A stretch of 64,000 nt of DNA from Pomphorhynchus laevis (Eukaryota; Acanthocephala; Palaeacanthocephala; Echinorhynchida; Pomphorhynchidae). Both the position numbers and the translations under genes were made by a program. Location: positions 186,001 through 250,000 of the forward strand of contig WNNJ02000588.1 in NCBI GenBank assembly GCA_012934845.2. Reading direction: 5' to 3'. This document shows, piece after piece, positions 22,072 through 33,682 of the stretch; positions within the stretch are counted from its first letter, which is position 1; each line of letters starts with the position of its first letter. Under the pieces are notes generated by a model. The model searched no databases, had not been told where the DNA came from, and saw only the letters and a list, made by a program, of their open reading frames with translations.

Positions 22072-24891
22072 TTAGTTATTAAAATAAGGAAATGCAACAC
22101 GAAACATTGCTTGATCCATTCGTAGTCTTCTTTTAAAAGTATTAAGTGAACTGCATCCAACGGTGTCTGCATCAAGGTTGTTCCAAAGCTCAACAATTCT
22201 TCTATCAAATTGCATCGCGCCCAATTTCTGTACTCTGTTTCTTCGAATAGTTAAAGAATGACCGCGAAGAACATTTGAACCACGTAGTTGAACCCTACTC
22301 CGAAGAGGGTGATGAGGACGTTGGAATAAATGCCAAACAAGGCACATATCCATGTACCGACGGGTCCATGTGACGGTCTCAAGTCCTAATGATCTCAGTC
22401 TGTCTTCATAAGGCAGCGACGCCAACGTTAGTGCTAGCTTTGTTGCCCTGCGAAGTACCCTCTCTGATTTCTTATGTTCATGCACAGTACGTGGGTATAC
22501 AACCGGAGCTGCATATAAAAGTCTACTCAATACATGTGCTAAAATCAGAGGCCGAAGAGCAGTCGGATTAACGCGAACAAACGCGCGTCGAATCATACCT
22601 ATCATTTTATTGGAGTTGGCACAAGCTTGATCAGTGTGCTTTTTAGTTGATTAATTAGAGGTAACCCATACTCCTAAATCTTTGTAACTATCGACACTTT
22701 CCACAATACAGCCCTTATATGTGTAACAAGCTGATGTTAGTTGCTTGCGAGCATTACCAATAATACGCATGTGTTTGCATTTCGAAACATTTATCACAAG
22801 CTTGTTTAACGCCGCCCACAACTCCACATTATCTATGTCAGTTTGCAAATTATCAACATCCTCACATGAATGAATGGGCCGCCATATTTTTAAGTCATCT
22901 GCATACAAACATGATCGAGAGCGAATGCACCCAGGCAAATCGTTAACATAAATGCCGAATAAAAGCGGACCCAAAACTGAGCCTTGAGGTACTCCAATAT
23001 GACATTCTCTAGACACAGACAATGACCAATCGACAAGTACTCGAAAGCAACGATCACGAAGAAATTCTCTAATCCAATAAACTATTATGTTTGGGAGTCC
23101 AGTATTGACAAGTTTCTGAAGAAGTAGACCATGATCTACTCTATCAAAAGCTTTAGAAAAGTCGAAGAATATAATATCTGTATCGGTATAATGTGTCTTA
23201 TTCGCTGTCCAATCAAGATGAGCATCAAGCAAATTTGAAACAGTTGAATAACCCTCCCGAAATCCGTGCTGATTAGGGACTAAAATTTTTCCTACACGAA
23301 AAAACTCAACCATGTAGCGATGCACAAACCTCTCCAACACTCTACAGCAAATGCAGGTAATGCTCACCGGCCTATAATTCTCGACGGAAGAGCGATCTCC
23401 CTTCTTGAAGTAGGGAAGAACAATTGACTGCTTCCACACATTAGGAAGAGATCTTTCCAAGATTGACTGGCGAAAAATTGCACAGAGAGGAACGCAAATT
23501 GAGCCTGCTAATCTGCACAGATAAACAGAAGGTAGTAAGTCACAACCTCTTGAATTATTTGCTTTTAGACGGCGTAATTCGGAATAGACTTTAGCTGGCG
23601 TTATCAAATTGTCAAGATCCAACACAAGACACGTGTCAGAGTAAGTGTTCAGCACACTAGATTCCATACAAAAAGTTTGATGTTCATTTGCGGGCTCTAC
23701 TGAAGTGCAATAGTGTGCCGCAAACTCTTCAGCTAGGTCATTCGCAGAAATGTCATAGAAGTAGTGACAAATCGAAGAATCAACAGCTCCCCTGCTTGAT
23801 AGGTACTGAAAAAGGACCTTTAAATCGTATTTACACTTGTTAGCTAATGCATTCTCAAATGCACACCGCTTCTTTCTCTTCAATGAATTGAATAAATTTC
23901 TCGCCTGTTTAAAAACATCATAACTACACTCCCCAACTTTGTAGCGATTGAAGATCAAATTACGAGTCCTCAATGCTGAACGTAACTCAGAATCGAACCA
24001 GGGAGAATCTTTTCGACGTGTCCTGCTTCTAAGTGGAGAGAATAAAATAAGCAGCGACTCTAAGGTTCTCTGAAAGTAATTCCACGCGCCGTGTACTCCA
24101 ACAACAGCGGGATCTGGCCAGAAAACTGTTGAAAATATTGACTGAATTGCATCTGTGTTGGTTTTGAAAGCATTAACCACTTGATTTTCAAGCGGACCTC
24201 GAGTTTCTTCTTGAAACCTTAACCTAATGATCACTACGCAATGATCAGACATACCGATCGGGGCATCATAACGGATAGCGTTAATAATCTCACTGTTCGA
24301 AGATAAACATACATCTAATAGAGATGTACTGTCACTAGCAAAACGAGTGTAATTTTGAACATGCTGAGTTAAACCACTATAGATGATACACTCCAGAAGG
24401 TCATAGGAAGCATGGCCACAAGTAGGAAAAGCCGTATACGAATTCCAATCAACCGAAGGCATATTCAAGTCACCAAGTATTAAAACATTGGAGGTACCTT
24501 TATAATAAAGTTCTACTTCCCCAATCAGTTTATCTGTGGCGGCCAAGGGTGAACGATATACTACCCCCAGAACAAGCGGAGCGGTATGCATGAATTTTAC
24601 CCGACACCACAAACTTTCGACTTTATCAGAAGAAGAAGTGCTAAGAATAGTTACTTTCACATCGTTGCTCACATAAAGAATAACACCTCCACCTCTTCCA
24701 CTTTTACGATCACTGCGGAAAACCAGATAACCAGGTATGGAGACTTCATTATCAATAATATCACTATATAGCCATGATTCTGTGGTAGCAAGTAATTTAG
24801 GACGAATTAACTGAACTCTATATCTCAGTTCATCTATCTTCGATATAAGACTGCGAACATTACCATGGAGTATTTCACAATGCCCCAACAT
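22072..24891 (-). CDS. LINE A2 ORF2: endonuclease and reverse transcriptase
   Basis: The frame is open from 24891 to 22072 except for one in-frame TAA at about 22650, where copy A1 has sense codons; about 939 codons. Residues 1-230 form an APE-type endonuclease (HGNVRSL, TTESWLY, GDLNMPSVDW, GMSDHCVV). Residues about 480-720 are the reverse transcriptase with FFDFSKAFDRVDH (motif A), VPQGSVLGPL (motif B) and CLYADDLKIW (motif C). The C-terminal region (LILAHVLSRLLYA and on) follows the stop. The enzyme nicks target DNA and primes reverse transcription there. The layout and motifs place it in the CR1/Jockey group; CR1 is favoured by the ORF1 type. The stop would leave a product with the catalytic core but without the C-terminal domain. 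Confidence 0.9.
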
Positions 24892-25025
24892 ACCTCTGGG
24901 AGTATTCCTATCACCCCTTACACATCCTAATAACCCGGACGCTAAACCATTTAGACTCTGATAGGCAGAGTAGACGAGTCCGTTTCGATTACAGAATGCA
25001 CGCGAGGCGACATGACTAGTGGGCT

Positions 25026-25860
25026 CTAACTCAGCCAGGTGCGTCGCTTCACAATCTGAAAATTTTTCACATAGAGATTTGTTTCTCCATTAGCAACACG
25101 AGATGATAGTTCCTTTTTAACCTTCGATAATTTTTTTCGTTCTGATACATCAAGATCTTTCAGCAGTCGAATATTAGACCCTTTGAGACGGAACGAGTTT
25201 CGCAACATTAAGGTAGCATGAAGTTGGTTATGGAAGACAGCTTTGAGTAGTCGGGGTTTATTATTTAAATCATTACGCTTACCTAGACGGAAAAGAGCGA
25301 CAAGTTTAACTTTTTGGACTGTCTCAATGTCACAGGAGCCAAGTACATGTGCCAGAATAGACCTCAAACTCTGAATGTCGTCATTCAGTCGTGCTTGCGC
25401 ATTCTCGAAGATAGACTCGGGCACATTAGCTAGAATAACTGAGCATCCTCTATTATATATCCGCTTATTTGAGATCACCCTATCGAGACCATCACAGGAC
25501 ACAGCAGATTGTGTATCTGTACATGCACGTAAGCTGGGTATTTGAGTATCCGTTTTAACAATATTCCGCAAGCTAGATAAGTCTGTCTGGGTATGTGAAT
25601 CATGAGACTCTAAAGAACTTGATGGTGACATCAAGGTGACGTGTGCGTTGCCCGAGGAAACGCACTGACCATCTTTGTTTGAGATATTACGAAATGTCGC
25701 ATTGTGAGCATTCGACATCTTCGGTGTATCACTTTGTGAAATCGCTTCATCAGACAGAATATATTTCGAGACTTCGTCATACGGTCTTGACACTGAATTT
25801 GGAGTTGAATAGGAAGAACGCAAATATCCCCACTTCCAAATACGGGATGCTACAGGTCCA
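25026..25860 (-). CDS. LINE A2 ORF1 (RRM-like nucleic-acid-binding protein)
   Basis: The frame is open from beyond 25860 to 25026, but the residues before ASRIWKWGYL come from the flanking family B fragment read out of frame, so the element's own ORF1 starts further in, probably at the KMSNAHNATF methionine (about 25720). The N-terminal part is polar and Ser/Thr-rich. The C-terminal part carries the module CSVILANVPESIFENAQ...SLRSILAHVLG...LVALFRLGK...LLKAVFHN, also present in family B, and ends in a basic tail. It presumably coats the element RNA. No zinc finger is seen, in contrast to family B. Confidence 0.7.
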
Positions 25861-25861
25861 T

Positions 25862-26405
25862 CGCTACCTACATAAGCTCCAGGCGAGTGAGGCGGCGACG
25901 AGAGTGAGGCTAAGGCAGTAATCGATTTTAGGGAAAAGAAGCGATGAAAGAAGAGACGTACAAGAACGGAAGTCGATAATGGAGCGGATACGGCGGATGC
26001 CACGGAGAATTAAGTAAAACGAGCGGACCTTGTCACGGACGAAGGGTTTAAGGGAAAGGTGATCATCAAAATGGAAGCCTAAGAAAGTGAGATTGTGTAC
26101 TATGGGGATGATCGATGAGGCAAAAGATACAGTGGGAGGAGATATGTTTGGTTTACGGGGGGATCTACATCATTTTAGACTTGTCAGGGTTTAGAACGAG
26201 ATGGAGATTGGAGAGACGTTTGTAGATAGAAGAAAGACAGTTGGAGGCAGAATTGCCGATATCGTGTATGCGATGTGCGGGTGCATGAGCATAGATGAGG
26301 ATGTCATCGGCGTATTGCATTACGTTAAAGGAAAAAGGTTTGATAAACGGAGTGAGATTGCCAAGCAGAAGAGAGGAAAGCAGGGGACCTAGGACTGAGC
26401 CTTAT
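25862..26405 (-). mobile_element. LINE family B fragment, reverse-transcriptase core
   Basis: The minus strand reads LGPLLSSLLL, MQYADDILIYAHAPAHR and LHLVLNPDKSKM, then an FLGFHFDDHLSLKPFVRDKV-like block in another frame. This is motif B through the thumb of family B. The left end is replaced by the 5' end of LINE A2. Confidence 0.75.
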
Positions 26406-26589
26406 ACATATTTAAAACATTTTTAACGCATTAAGAAATGCAGTATGCTGGAGAATATGCTAAGTCTAAATTACGAGCAATTTGTTTTAAAACCTAATAA
26501 GAATAATTATCTTGTCATTACCTTAGCATTATTTTCAATTTATGAATGGTATAAAATATGCAGAGTCAGTCAGCTAATCTGTCAATTAC
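26406..26589. other. Spacer with a dispersed repeat end
   Basis: Contains tatgaatggtataaaatatg and gagtcagtcagctaatctg, similar to blocks at 44780-44820, 45370 and 45610. No coding sequence. Confidence 0.4.
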
Positions 26590-27250
26590 TTTTCGCGTTT
26601 GTTCTAACTATTTGCTTTCCAATCCTTCTTCCATCCTGTCCAGTGCTCCACAAGGCTTCGTATTAGGCGCTTTGTTTTTCTCTCTTCTTGGTGATTTGTA
26701 TTCTATTTCTCATACATTTAACTGCTATGTTATGCAATATTTCGCGTCTATTCTAGCGATGACATTCTCATATATGATCATGCACCTGCATATCGTATTC
26801 ATGATCTTAATGTTTCTGCTTCCAACTGCCTTGCCTTAATTTTTAATCATCTTTCTTCTCTTCTTCTTACTCTAAATCCTAATAAATCCAAAATAATGTG
26901 GATCCTTCCTCGACACCCCGGATTAGAACCTCCCTCAATATAATTAAATTCTACTATTCTTCTTATAGTTGACAATCTTGTTTTCCGAGGCTTCCATCTC
27001 GACGCCTGACTTTCACTTAAACCTTTCGTTAGAAATAAAGTACGCTCATCTACCTTGATTCTCCGCAACATTCGTCAAATTCGTAGATTGATCGATTTCT
27101 CTTCTTGTATGACTCTCATATCTTCTCTCCCTTTCTCAAGACTTGATTACTGTCTAAGTACATTTATTAACTCACCTAACTACACTCGCTTCCACTACAA
27201 CACATTGTCAACACATCCGTCGAATTCTCCTCCGTCTCTGTCGTTTTATC
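26590..27250 (+). mobile_element. Older LINE B copy, left part (split by LINE B1)
   Basis: Decayed reverse transcriptase: a SNPSSILSSAPQGFVLGALF stretch (motif B), a damaged YADD region and the LNPNKSKIMWILP block in shifting frames. Similarity to B1 runs to the position equivalent to about 31035 in that copy and then stops. The matching continuation resumes at 31455, on the other side of LINE B1, so the two parts are one copy interrupted by a younger insertion. Confidence 0.8.
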
Positions 27251-27286
27251 ATGCTAAAATTGTCTTGATTGTTAAATACTTAAATT

Positions 27287-27409
27287 CCAGATTATTCCTG
27301 TCAGTTCCAGATTATTCCTGTCAGTTCCAGATTATTCCTGTCAGTTCCAGATTATTCCTGTCAGTTCCAGATTATTCCTGTCAGTTCCAGATTATTCCTG
27401 TCAGTTCCG
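27287..27409 (+). repeat. 20-bp tandem monomers at the 5' end of LINE B1
   Basis: Six nearly identical copies of ttccagattattcctgtcag followed by ttccgctcgctaagctcgcg and then the ORF. Related monomers precede ORF1 in the copies at 10015 and 50655. By analogy with monomeric 5' UTRs of some LINEs they probably carry the element's promoter. Confidence 0.9.
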
Positions 27410-27426
27410 CTCGCTAAGCTCGCGGA

Positions 27427-30400
27427 TTGAGCTCAATCTATCGAAAAAAGGTCATGCCTAAAAAAGCGCGATCTCAGATCCCTGTTCCTGATCAAGAATC
27501 TTCCACATCAGAATGCAATGATGGTTATACCAGCTTTGAAGTTGGATGCGATTCCAAAGATTGCGATGTATGGACACTTGTTCGTGTTAAAATATCCGAC
27601 CACTCGGTGTATAAACGTAAACATTTCACTTGCGGTTTTTGTACATCAGTACGACTACTACAGTTATCCTGCTCATCTACTCCTGTATCACACACGACCA
27701 CTCAAACCAATGCTGTTTTAGATGTTTCCCTCGCATCAACACCTGACTTCGCATCATATAATCCCATTATTAAACCCACTCTCTCACACACTCCTCGTTC
27801 AACTACGTACCAAACTTCCATTAATCTTTCTCATTCTAACAATGCTAACGGTAAAGCTTTTCATCTCGTACCTCCTCTTTCCTATTCCTCCCCCAATCTA
27901 AATAAATCTCAAACTTCTTTATTCTCCTCACGTACTCCTTACTCGACCTCCCCTGTATCACCTCTCAATAATTTACACCCTTCCATCAAAATCATTTCCA
28001 GTAACATTTCCGATCAACTGATTCAACACTCCATTCCTGTCACTCATGCCCCAACCTATTTTAATTCTCCTTACTCTACCTCCCACGTAACACTTCCAAA
28101 TAATTTACATCCTTCATTTAAAATCATATCCAGTCACATCTCTGATCAACCGATTCAACACCCCGCTCCTGTCACACTTGCTCCAACCAATATTAATTCT
28201 TTATCAAGTACCCCTGTCATTTCCACTTCTATCTGCTCATCTACCTCGACTCCTACCAGCTCTGTCCGTCCACCACTTCCACGAAATCGTTTTCCTTCGC
28301 GCGATCGCTGTATAATCATATCAAACTTAAAGCTTTCCGAATCTGCTTCTCCACAATCTCGCCTCGATGATGATGTATCTACTTTCAGATCTATCCTAGC
28401 AACCATTCTTCCTGATGATAACCCATCACTCTTCAATAATATCGCTCCTGTATCCTTTATTCGTTTAAACAAATCCACTAAATCCAGTCATCTCAGTCCT
28501 CCACTCTTAAAAATCGTTTTCCGGCATAGTTCACATGCCTCTTCGGGACTCTCCCAACGTTTTAAACTTCTTACCACTTCATCTACTTGCCGTATCTTTC
28601 CTGACCGCTCCCCTTCTGATATTGCCCAGCACTCTGACTCCGACGATCTTGCTATTCGTCGTCTATGTCGCTCTGGCTGTTCTCTAGTTGAATCAGCTCG
28701 TCAAATTACATCTCATACATCTACTGCGTCTAACCATGGCGGTATTGTTGCCATTGCTCGTCACCCAATGTCTTTACGTAAAATCAACGTTAACATCCGT
28801 TACACTTCGTTCGAATTACTCATATGCAGATTATCAACGCCTTTCCCTCTGGAACTTGTGATTGTATACCGTCCAGGTTCAGTTGCCCCATCACGTATCT
28901 TCTTTAACGACCTTGCAGATCTAATGTCTCACTGTTCATTGTCTTATACTCCATATTTTGTTCTCGGTGACTTTAACATTGGTCTTAATCGCCCGTCTGA
29001 CTCTGACTCTATCACTTTAACTAATCGTTTTTCTGAGTTTAACTATAAATTACTTTCAACAAGCCCAACTCATATTCTCGGCGGTGCTCTCGACATCATT
29101 GCTGTTCCTAACTGCTTCAATGACTATACCTCCTTGTCAATTACTGATCCTGGTTTGTCCGATCATTTCCTTGTCACTCTTACTCTTACTCGTCCCCATC
29201 CTCCTTCTCCGCCTTTACCTTTATCTACACCAAGTCGACCCTGGAAGCTTCTCGATATCCCTGTTCTCTGCACAGCCTTACTCAATTCTTCACTCTTTTC
29301 ACTTCCTCTTAACTATCTCTCTCCCGATGATCTCTGCATTCTGTTTGATTCTGAACTTACGTCGATCATCAATAACCTTCTGCCTAGTCGACTTCGACGT
29401 TCCCAGCGCTTGCGCCATGCTCCCTGGTTCGATTCTGACTGTAGTCTTTCTAAGCGTCGACTCCGTCACTCTTTTCGTATGTATAAACGCTTTCTTAAAC
29501 GTTCACCCAACTCACTCCCTACAAATCTTCGTGATTCCTACTTTTCTCTACGCCGTTCACATTTCATTCTTATACGTACTAAACGTACTCTCTTTTGACG
29601 AAATCAACTCGAGTCATCTTCCAACTCTAAATCTCATTGGAAAATCTTAAACTCAATTCTTTCACGATCATCATCCCCTTGTAATATAAATCCTGATGAA
29701 TTTTCTTCTTATCTACAAACTAAGTTATCTAATTTACTTTCCCTACTACCCATAGCCCCCTTGTACCCACTCTTATCTTTAAATACTTCCCTCCCAGAAC
29801 TATTCCACCTTCTTCCCGTTTCGTCTGATGAAGTTTCTTCGGTTCTGCTGTCATTACCTAATAAAACCTCTCCTTCTGACCCAATTCCCACTCACTTGCT
29901 TAAAAATATCTGCTCCTTTATCTTACCCTTCCTAACCACATTGTTCAACTCGTCCATCCGTAGCCGTACATTTCCTTCCATCTGGAAATATGCCACTGTT
30001 CGTCCTCTCATCAAAAAGCAATCTCTCGACTCCTCACTACCATATTCGTACCGTCCTATTTCACTTCTCCCAACCCTCTCTAAACTCCTTGAGCGTCTCG
30101 TTCTTAAGCAAGTTAATACATATCTCTATACCTCTAACTTATTTCCTCCCTTCCAAGCCGCTTTTCGCTCTAATTACTCTACCGAAATTGCATGTCTTAA
30201 AGTTTATAACGACTTACTCATATCGCGCGATCATAAATTATGTAGTGTCATAGTTTCTCTTGATCTATCGTCAGCTTTTGACATCGTCGATCACTCGATT
30301 CTGCTCCATCTCCTTCGTCATGATTATGGCTTCTCTTTACTCACTGCATCATGGTTTTCTTCATATCTATCAAACCGTACATTTCGCGTATATTCTAACT

Positions 30401-31371
30401 CTTCTCTCTCCCATCCTTCGTCCATTCCGTCCGGTGTTCTACAAGGCTCCGTATTAGGCCCTATACTTTTCTCTCTTCTTCTTGGTGATTTGTCTTCGAT
30501 TTCTCATAAATTTAACTTCCATGTTATGCAATATGCTGATGACATTCTCATCTATGCTCATGCACCTGTTTATCGTATTCACGATCTTAGTGTTTCCGCT
30601 TCGGACTGTCTTGTCTCAATTTCCAATCATCTTTCTTCCCTTCACCTTTCTCTGAATCCTGATAAATCCAAAATTATGTGGATCCTACCTCGACGCCTCA
30701 ACTTCGAACCTCCCTCCGTATCATTAAATTCTACAATTCTTCCTATCGTTGATAATCTCGTTTTCCTAGGCTTCCATTTTGACAACCGACTTTCACTTAA
30801 ACCTTTCGTTAGAGATAAAGTACGCTCATCTACCTTGATACTCCGTAACCTCTGTCAAGTTCGTAGATTGATCGATTCCCCTTCTTGTATGACTCTCATA
30901 TCATCTCTCCTTTTTTCTAGACTCGATTATTGTCTTAGTCTATTTTCCAACTCACCTAAATCCACTCTTCTTCCCCTACAACGCATCGTCAACGCAGCTG
31001 TCCGAATTCTCCTCCGTCTTCGTCGTTTTGATCATACATCCTACCATCTTGCTTCTCTCGATTTGCCTACAATTTATTGTTGTGTTCAAATTCGTCTTCT
31101 TATCGTTGCTTTCCGCCTTGTAACTTTTCATACCCCTTCATTTCTCAACCTTCCTTTTCTTGATAATTCCCGTCCTGTTTACTGTTCCTTGCGTTCCTGT
31201 AATTCCCTTCTTTTACATGTCCCAAACTACTCTACCTCCTTTGGACTCCGCTCCTTCGTTGTGGCTGCTCCTCTATCGTTGAATCATCTGACCATTCATA
31301 TACGCCAATCAACTTCCTTGCAGTGCTTCAAACCACAAATCCGATCCCATTTTAACAATTTATCTGCTTGA
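27427..31371 (+). CDS. LINE B1 fused ORF1-ORF2 (PHD finger, RRM-like, endonuclease, reverse transcriptase)
   Basis: One frame with a single TGA at 29596-29598 (a Trp codon in the copy at 52760). Residues 20-85 form a PHD-type cysteine finger (GCDSKDCDVWTLVRVK, FTCGFCTSV). Residues about 90-280 are Ser/Pro/Thr-rich. Residues about 285-400 are the RRM-like module (RCIIISNLKL, FRSILATILP, FIRLNKS, LLKIVF). The endonuclease follows but lacks its N-terminal part: the copy at 51640-51930 shows that the end of ORF1, the intergenic gap and the start of ORF2 through ...ESWHS have been lost in one in-frame deletion at about 28630. GDFNIGLNRP and DPGLSDHFLV remain. The reverse transcriptase (29761-31371) has VSLDLSSAFDIVDHS, LQGSVLGPIL and MQYADDILIY. 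The fused protein lacks endonuclease catalytic residues, so it is probably not autonomous. Confidence 0.9.
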
Positions 31372-31454
31372 CTTTCTCATTTTTGTTTGTGGACTTGTAA
31401 GCGTACAGCTTGTACGCATTTGCCACATTAAATAAATTTGTATTATTATATTAT

Positions 31455-31675
31455 TATCCCACCATATTGCTTCTCTCGATTTGCCTACAATGTATTGTCG
31501 TGTTCAAATTCGTCTTCTTCACATTACTTTCTGCCTAGTAACTTTTCATACCCCTTTATTTCTCAACCTTCCTTTTCTCAACAATTATCGTCATGTTTAC
31601 TGTTCTTTACGTTCCTGTAATTCCCTTCTTTTACATGTCCCAAACTACTCAACCTCTTTTGGCTTTTCGGGTCTG
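31455..31675 (+). mobile_element. Older LINE B copy, right part
   Basis: Reads LPTMYCRVQIRLLHITFC and FLNLPFLNNYRHVYC, then SCNSLLLHVPNYSTSFG, the C-terminal end of a family B reverse transcriptase, starting at the exact place in the protein where the fragment at 26590-27250 breaks off. Confidence 0.8.
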
Positions 31676-32740
31676 CAGAGAGTCGCTTTTCCGATGAAGT
31701 GATAATTCAGTTATGGCCAACTCGTCCGATGACCTGCTATCTAGCAAAACTCAACGTCTACAAATCCAATTATATTAAATTGACCCGACAATAACACCTG
31801 ATTCGGCTGAAGAATTGATGTCAATGTTCTCTAACTGCCCATCTATATTTTCACCATGTTCTCAGCCAGCTTCCATCACACCCAATCTCGTTCTTACATC
31901 GCCTTCGCGGCGGATTCATTATCATAATAATCTTCCAATCATGTAATCATATCTTCCTCCTCTGACCATACCTCTCATTGTACACAATTACACTCGACTA
32001 TACATTTTTATCGCTCTCCTACGTCTGCTATTACTAGTCTCCGAGTATTTGAGCAACTGCCGACTACTCCCGTAACTCCTCCATTTCAAAGTAAACGATT
32101 TTATTCTGGCGATAGATGCATTATTATCTCTAATGTGGAACCCTCTGATTCCTCTTCTCCTCAAGCCAGTCTTGATGCCGATGTTTCCTCTCGATCCTTA
32201 CCCATGATTCTTCCTACCGATAATCCGTATCTATTTAGTGATGTCTCTCTACTTTCCGTGTATCGTCTTAATAAATCTGTTTCTCTATCAGATTCTTATC
32301 ATCCTCCACTTTTAAAGGTTTTCTTAGAAACCGCACCCAAGCCTCTACTGTCTTATTTATATCAATTGTTTAAACTCATGTCATCCTCATCTGGTTGTCA
32401 AATTTTCACTGATCGTTCACCCTCTGAAATTACTAAACTCTCCACTGCTCGTTTTGAAAAGCGTCAACGCTAAATCGATGGCGAGTCATATCTTGCCATT
32501 AAAAATGTAAATGGATATTTTCGTATATTCCATTTACATCCAAAAATCAGTTGACGACTGCCTCGCCTCCTCGTCTCCTACTCTAGACAAAAATGAAACA
32601 AAACGATCATGTCGTCTAGTTCTTCTTAACATCTGTTCAATTCTTCACAAAACTGACTTACTTCTCGATCTCTTCACATAATAATCCCTAGATATTGATT
32701 CTCACTGAATCCTGGCATACTGATTGTGAAGTAGCAGTTA
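31676..32740 (+). mobile_element. LINE family C copy 1, ORF1 region
   Basis: The recognisable part is 32100-32465, the RRM-like module of ORF1: DRCIIISNVEPSDSSSPQA, SLPMILPTDNPYLF, LSVYRLNKSVS, FTDRSPSEITKLS. Downstream, LLDLFT and ILTESWHTD-like remains of the endonuclease start appear in broken frames near 32660-32720. It is related to family B but distinct. It begins within or right after the older B fragment. Confidence 0.7.
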
Positions 32741-32857
32741 AATAATTATTCAATAATAATTTAGTGGGTCACTTATCCCATTAAATTGAATTATATGCAA
32801 AACAAAATTAGAACAAAAAATTAAAAGCTTGAGCACACAATAAAATTATATTTCAGC

Positions 32858-33016
32858 TAATTACAATAAAAGTTCTAATTGATCAGTTTATTACATACGA
32901 TGATCTTAAATCGATCTATACGACGATCTTACAACGATCTATACGGTCATCTAACAACGATCTATACAACCTTTTAAGATCATATAAAATATAATCAATC
33001 AAACTAAACAATTATG
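32858..33016 (+). repeat. About 160-bp direct repeat, copy 1
   Basis: Begins tagccaattacaataaaagt and contains internal 22-23-bp subrepeats of the cgatctatacgacgatctta type. A near-identical copy lies at 33519-33682. Copy 1 directly precedes the ORF1 start of a family C element; the subrepeat structure again suggests a monomeric LINE promoter. Confidence 0.8.
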
Positions 33017-33510
33017 GACATCATAGGAAAACTGATGTCTAGGAAGACAGATGAAGAAAGGTGTCACAATCCGAAAGAACCTTGGCTTCAACAGTCAAAC
33101 TAGTCCCGAATTAGACATCGCTTCATCTGCATGTGAACGACATGATGTAACGTGCAGTAAATCTGGATGCGATGTATGGACTACTGTTACTGTACCATCT
33201 AATTCTAAATCCCTCACATCAACAAGTTGATTTTTGGATTTTGTGCCTTTGAATTACTTTCCGGATATGCAAGAGGTCGATGTTCCGTTCAAGGTAATAA
33301 TCTAATAAACCTGCTATCTAACAAATCTCAATGAACACAAATCCGATTACGTTAACTTGACCGGACAGTAACACCTGATTCGGCTGAAGATTTGACATCA
33401 ATGTTCTCTATCTGCCCATTTATCTTTTCATATCTTCTCAGCCAGCTTCCATCACTCAAATGTCGATCTTACATCGCCCTCGCGGCGTATTTATCGCCGC
33501 GTGGGCGATG
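33017..33510 (+). mobile_element. LINE family C copy 2, 5' end of ORF1
   Basis: Encodes a degraded PHD-type finger (TCSKSGCDVWTTVTV), then a block shared with 31730-31910 and 39370-39570. It stops in a perfect snap-back hairpin (33472-33510), where the sequence turns round on itself instead of continuing as in the other C copies. Confidence 0.75.
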
Positions 33511-33518
33511 AATTAATT

Positions 33519-33682
33519 TTAGCCAATTACAATAAAAGTTCTAATTGATCAGTTTATTATATACGATGATCTTAAATCGATCTATACGACGATCTTACAA
33601 CGATCTATACAGCCATCTAACAACGATATATACAACGTTTTAAGATCATATAAAAGATCATCAATCAAACTAAACAAGTATG
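33519..33682 (+). repeat. About 160-bp direct repeat, copy 2
   Basis: Second copy of the repeat at 32858-33016, with the same subrepeats and a few substitutions. It directly precedes the endonuclease region of LINE D. Confidence 0.8.

Larger units (their letters stand above)
22003..25860 (-). mobile_element. LINE A2, CR1-like, nearly complete copy
   Basis: A 3.86-kb element on the minus strand with ORF1, ORF2 and a short 3' UTR ending in an ATAATA-type tail at 22003. Its 5' end at about 25860 coincides with that of copy A1 and abuts a family B fragment at 25862, into which it probably inserted. Only one premature stop interrupts ORF2, so this is the younger and better preserved of the two A copies and probably close to a source element. 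Confidence 0.92.
27250..31455 (+). mobile_element. LINE B1, CR1/L2-like, nearly complete copy
   Basis: A 4.2-kb element: monomeric 5' UTR, a fused ORF1-ORF2 reading frame, a short 3' UTR (gtacagcttgtacgcatttg) and a TATTATTA tail. It sits inside an older family B copy (26590-27250 and 31455-31670). No clear target-site duplication is visible. The single stop in more than 3.9 kb of frame marks it as one of the youngest elements in the window. Confidence 0.92.

Noticed and set aside
25860-26003. First 48 residues of the 325-codon minus-strand frame as part of LINE A2 ORF1
   Set aside because: They fall in a neighbouring family B fragment and are that fragment read in a wrong frame; copy A1 shows the element begins later.
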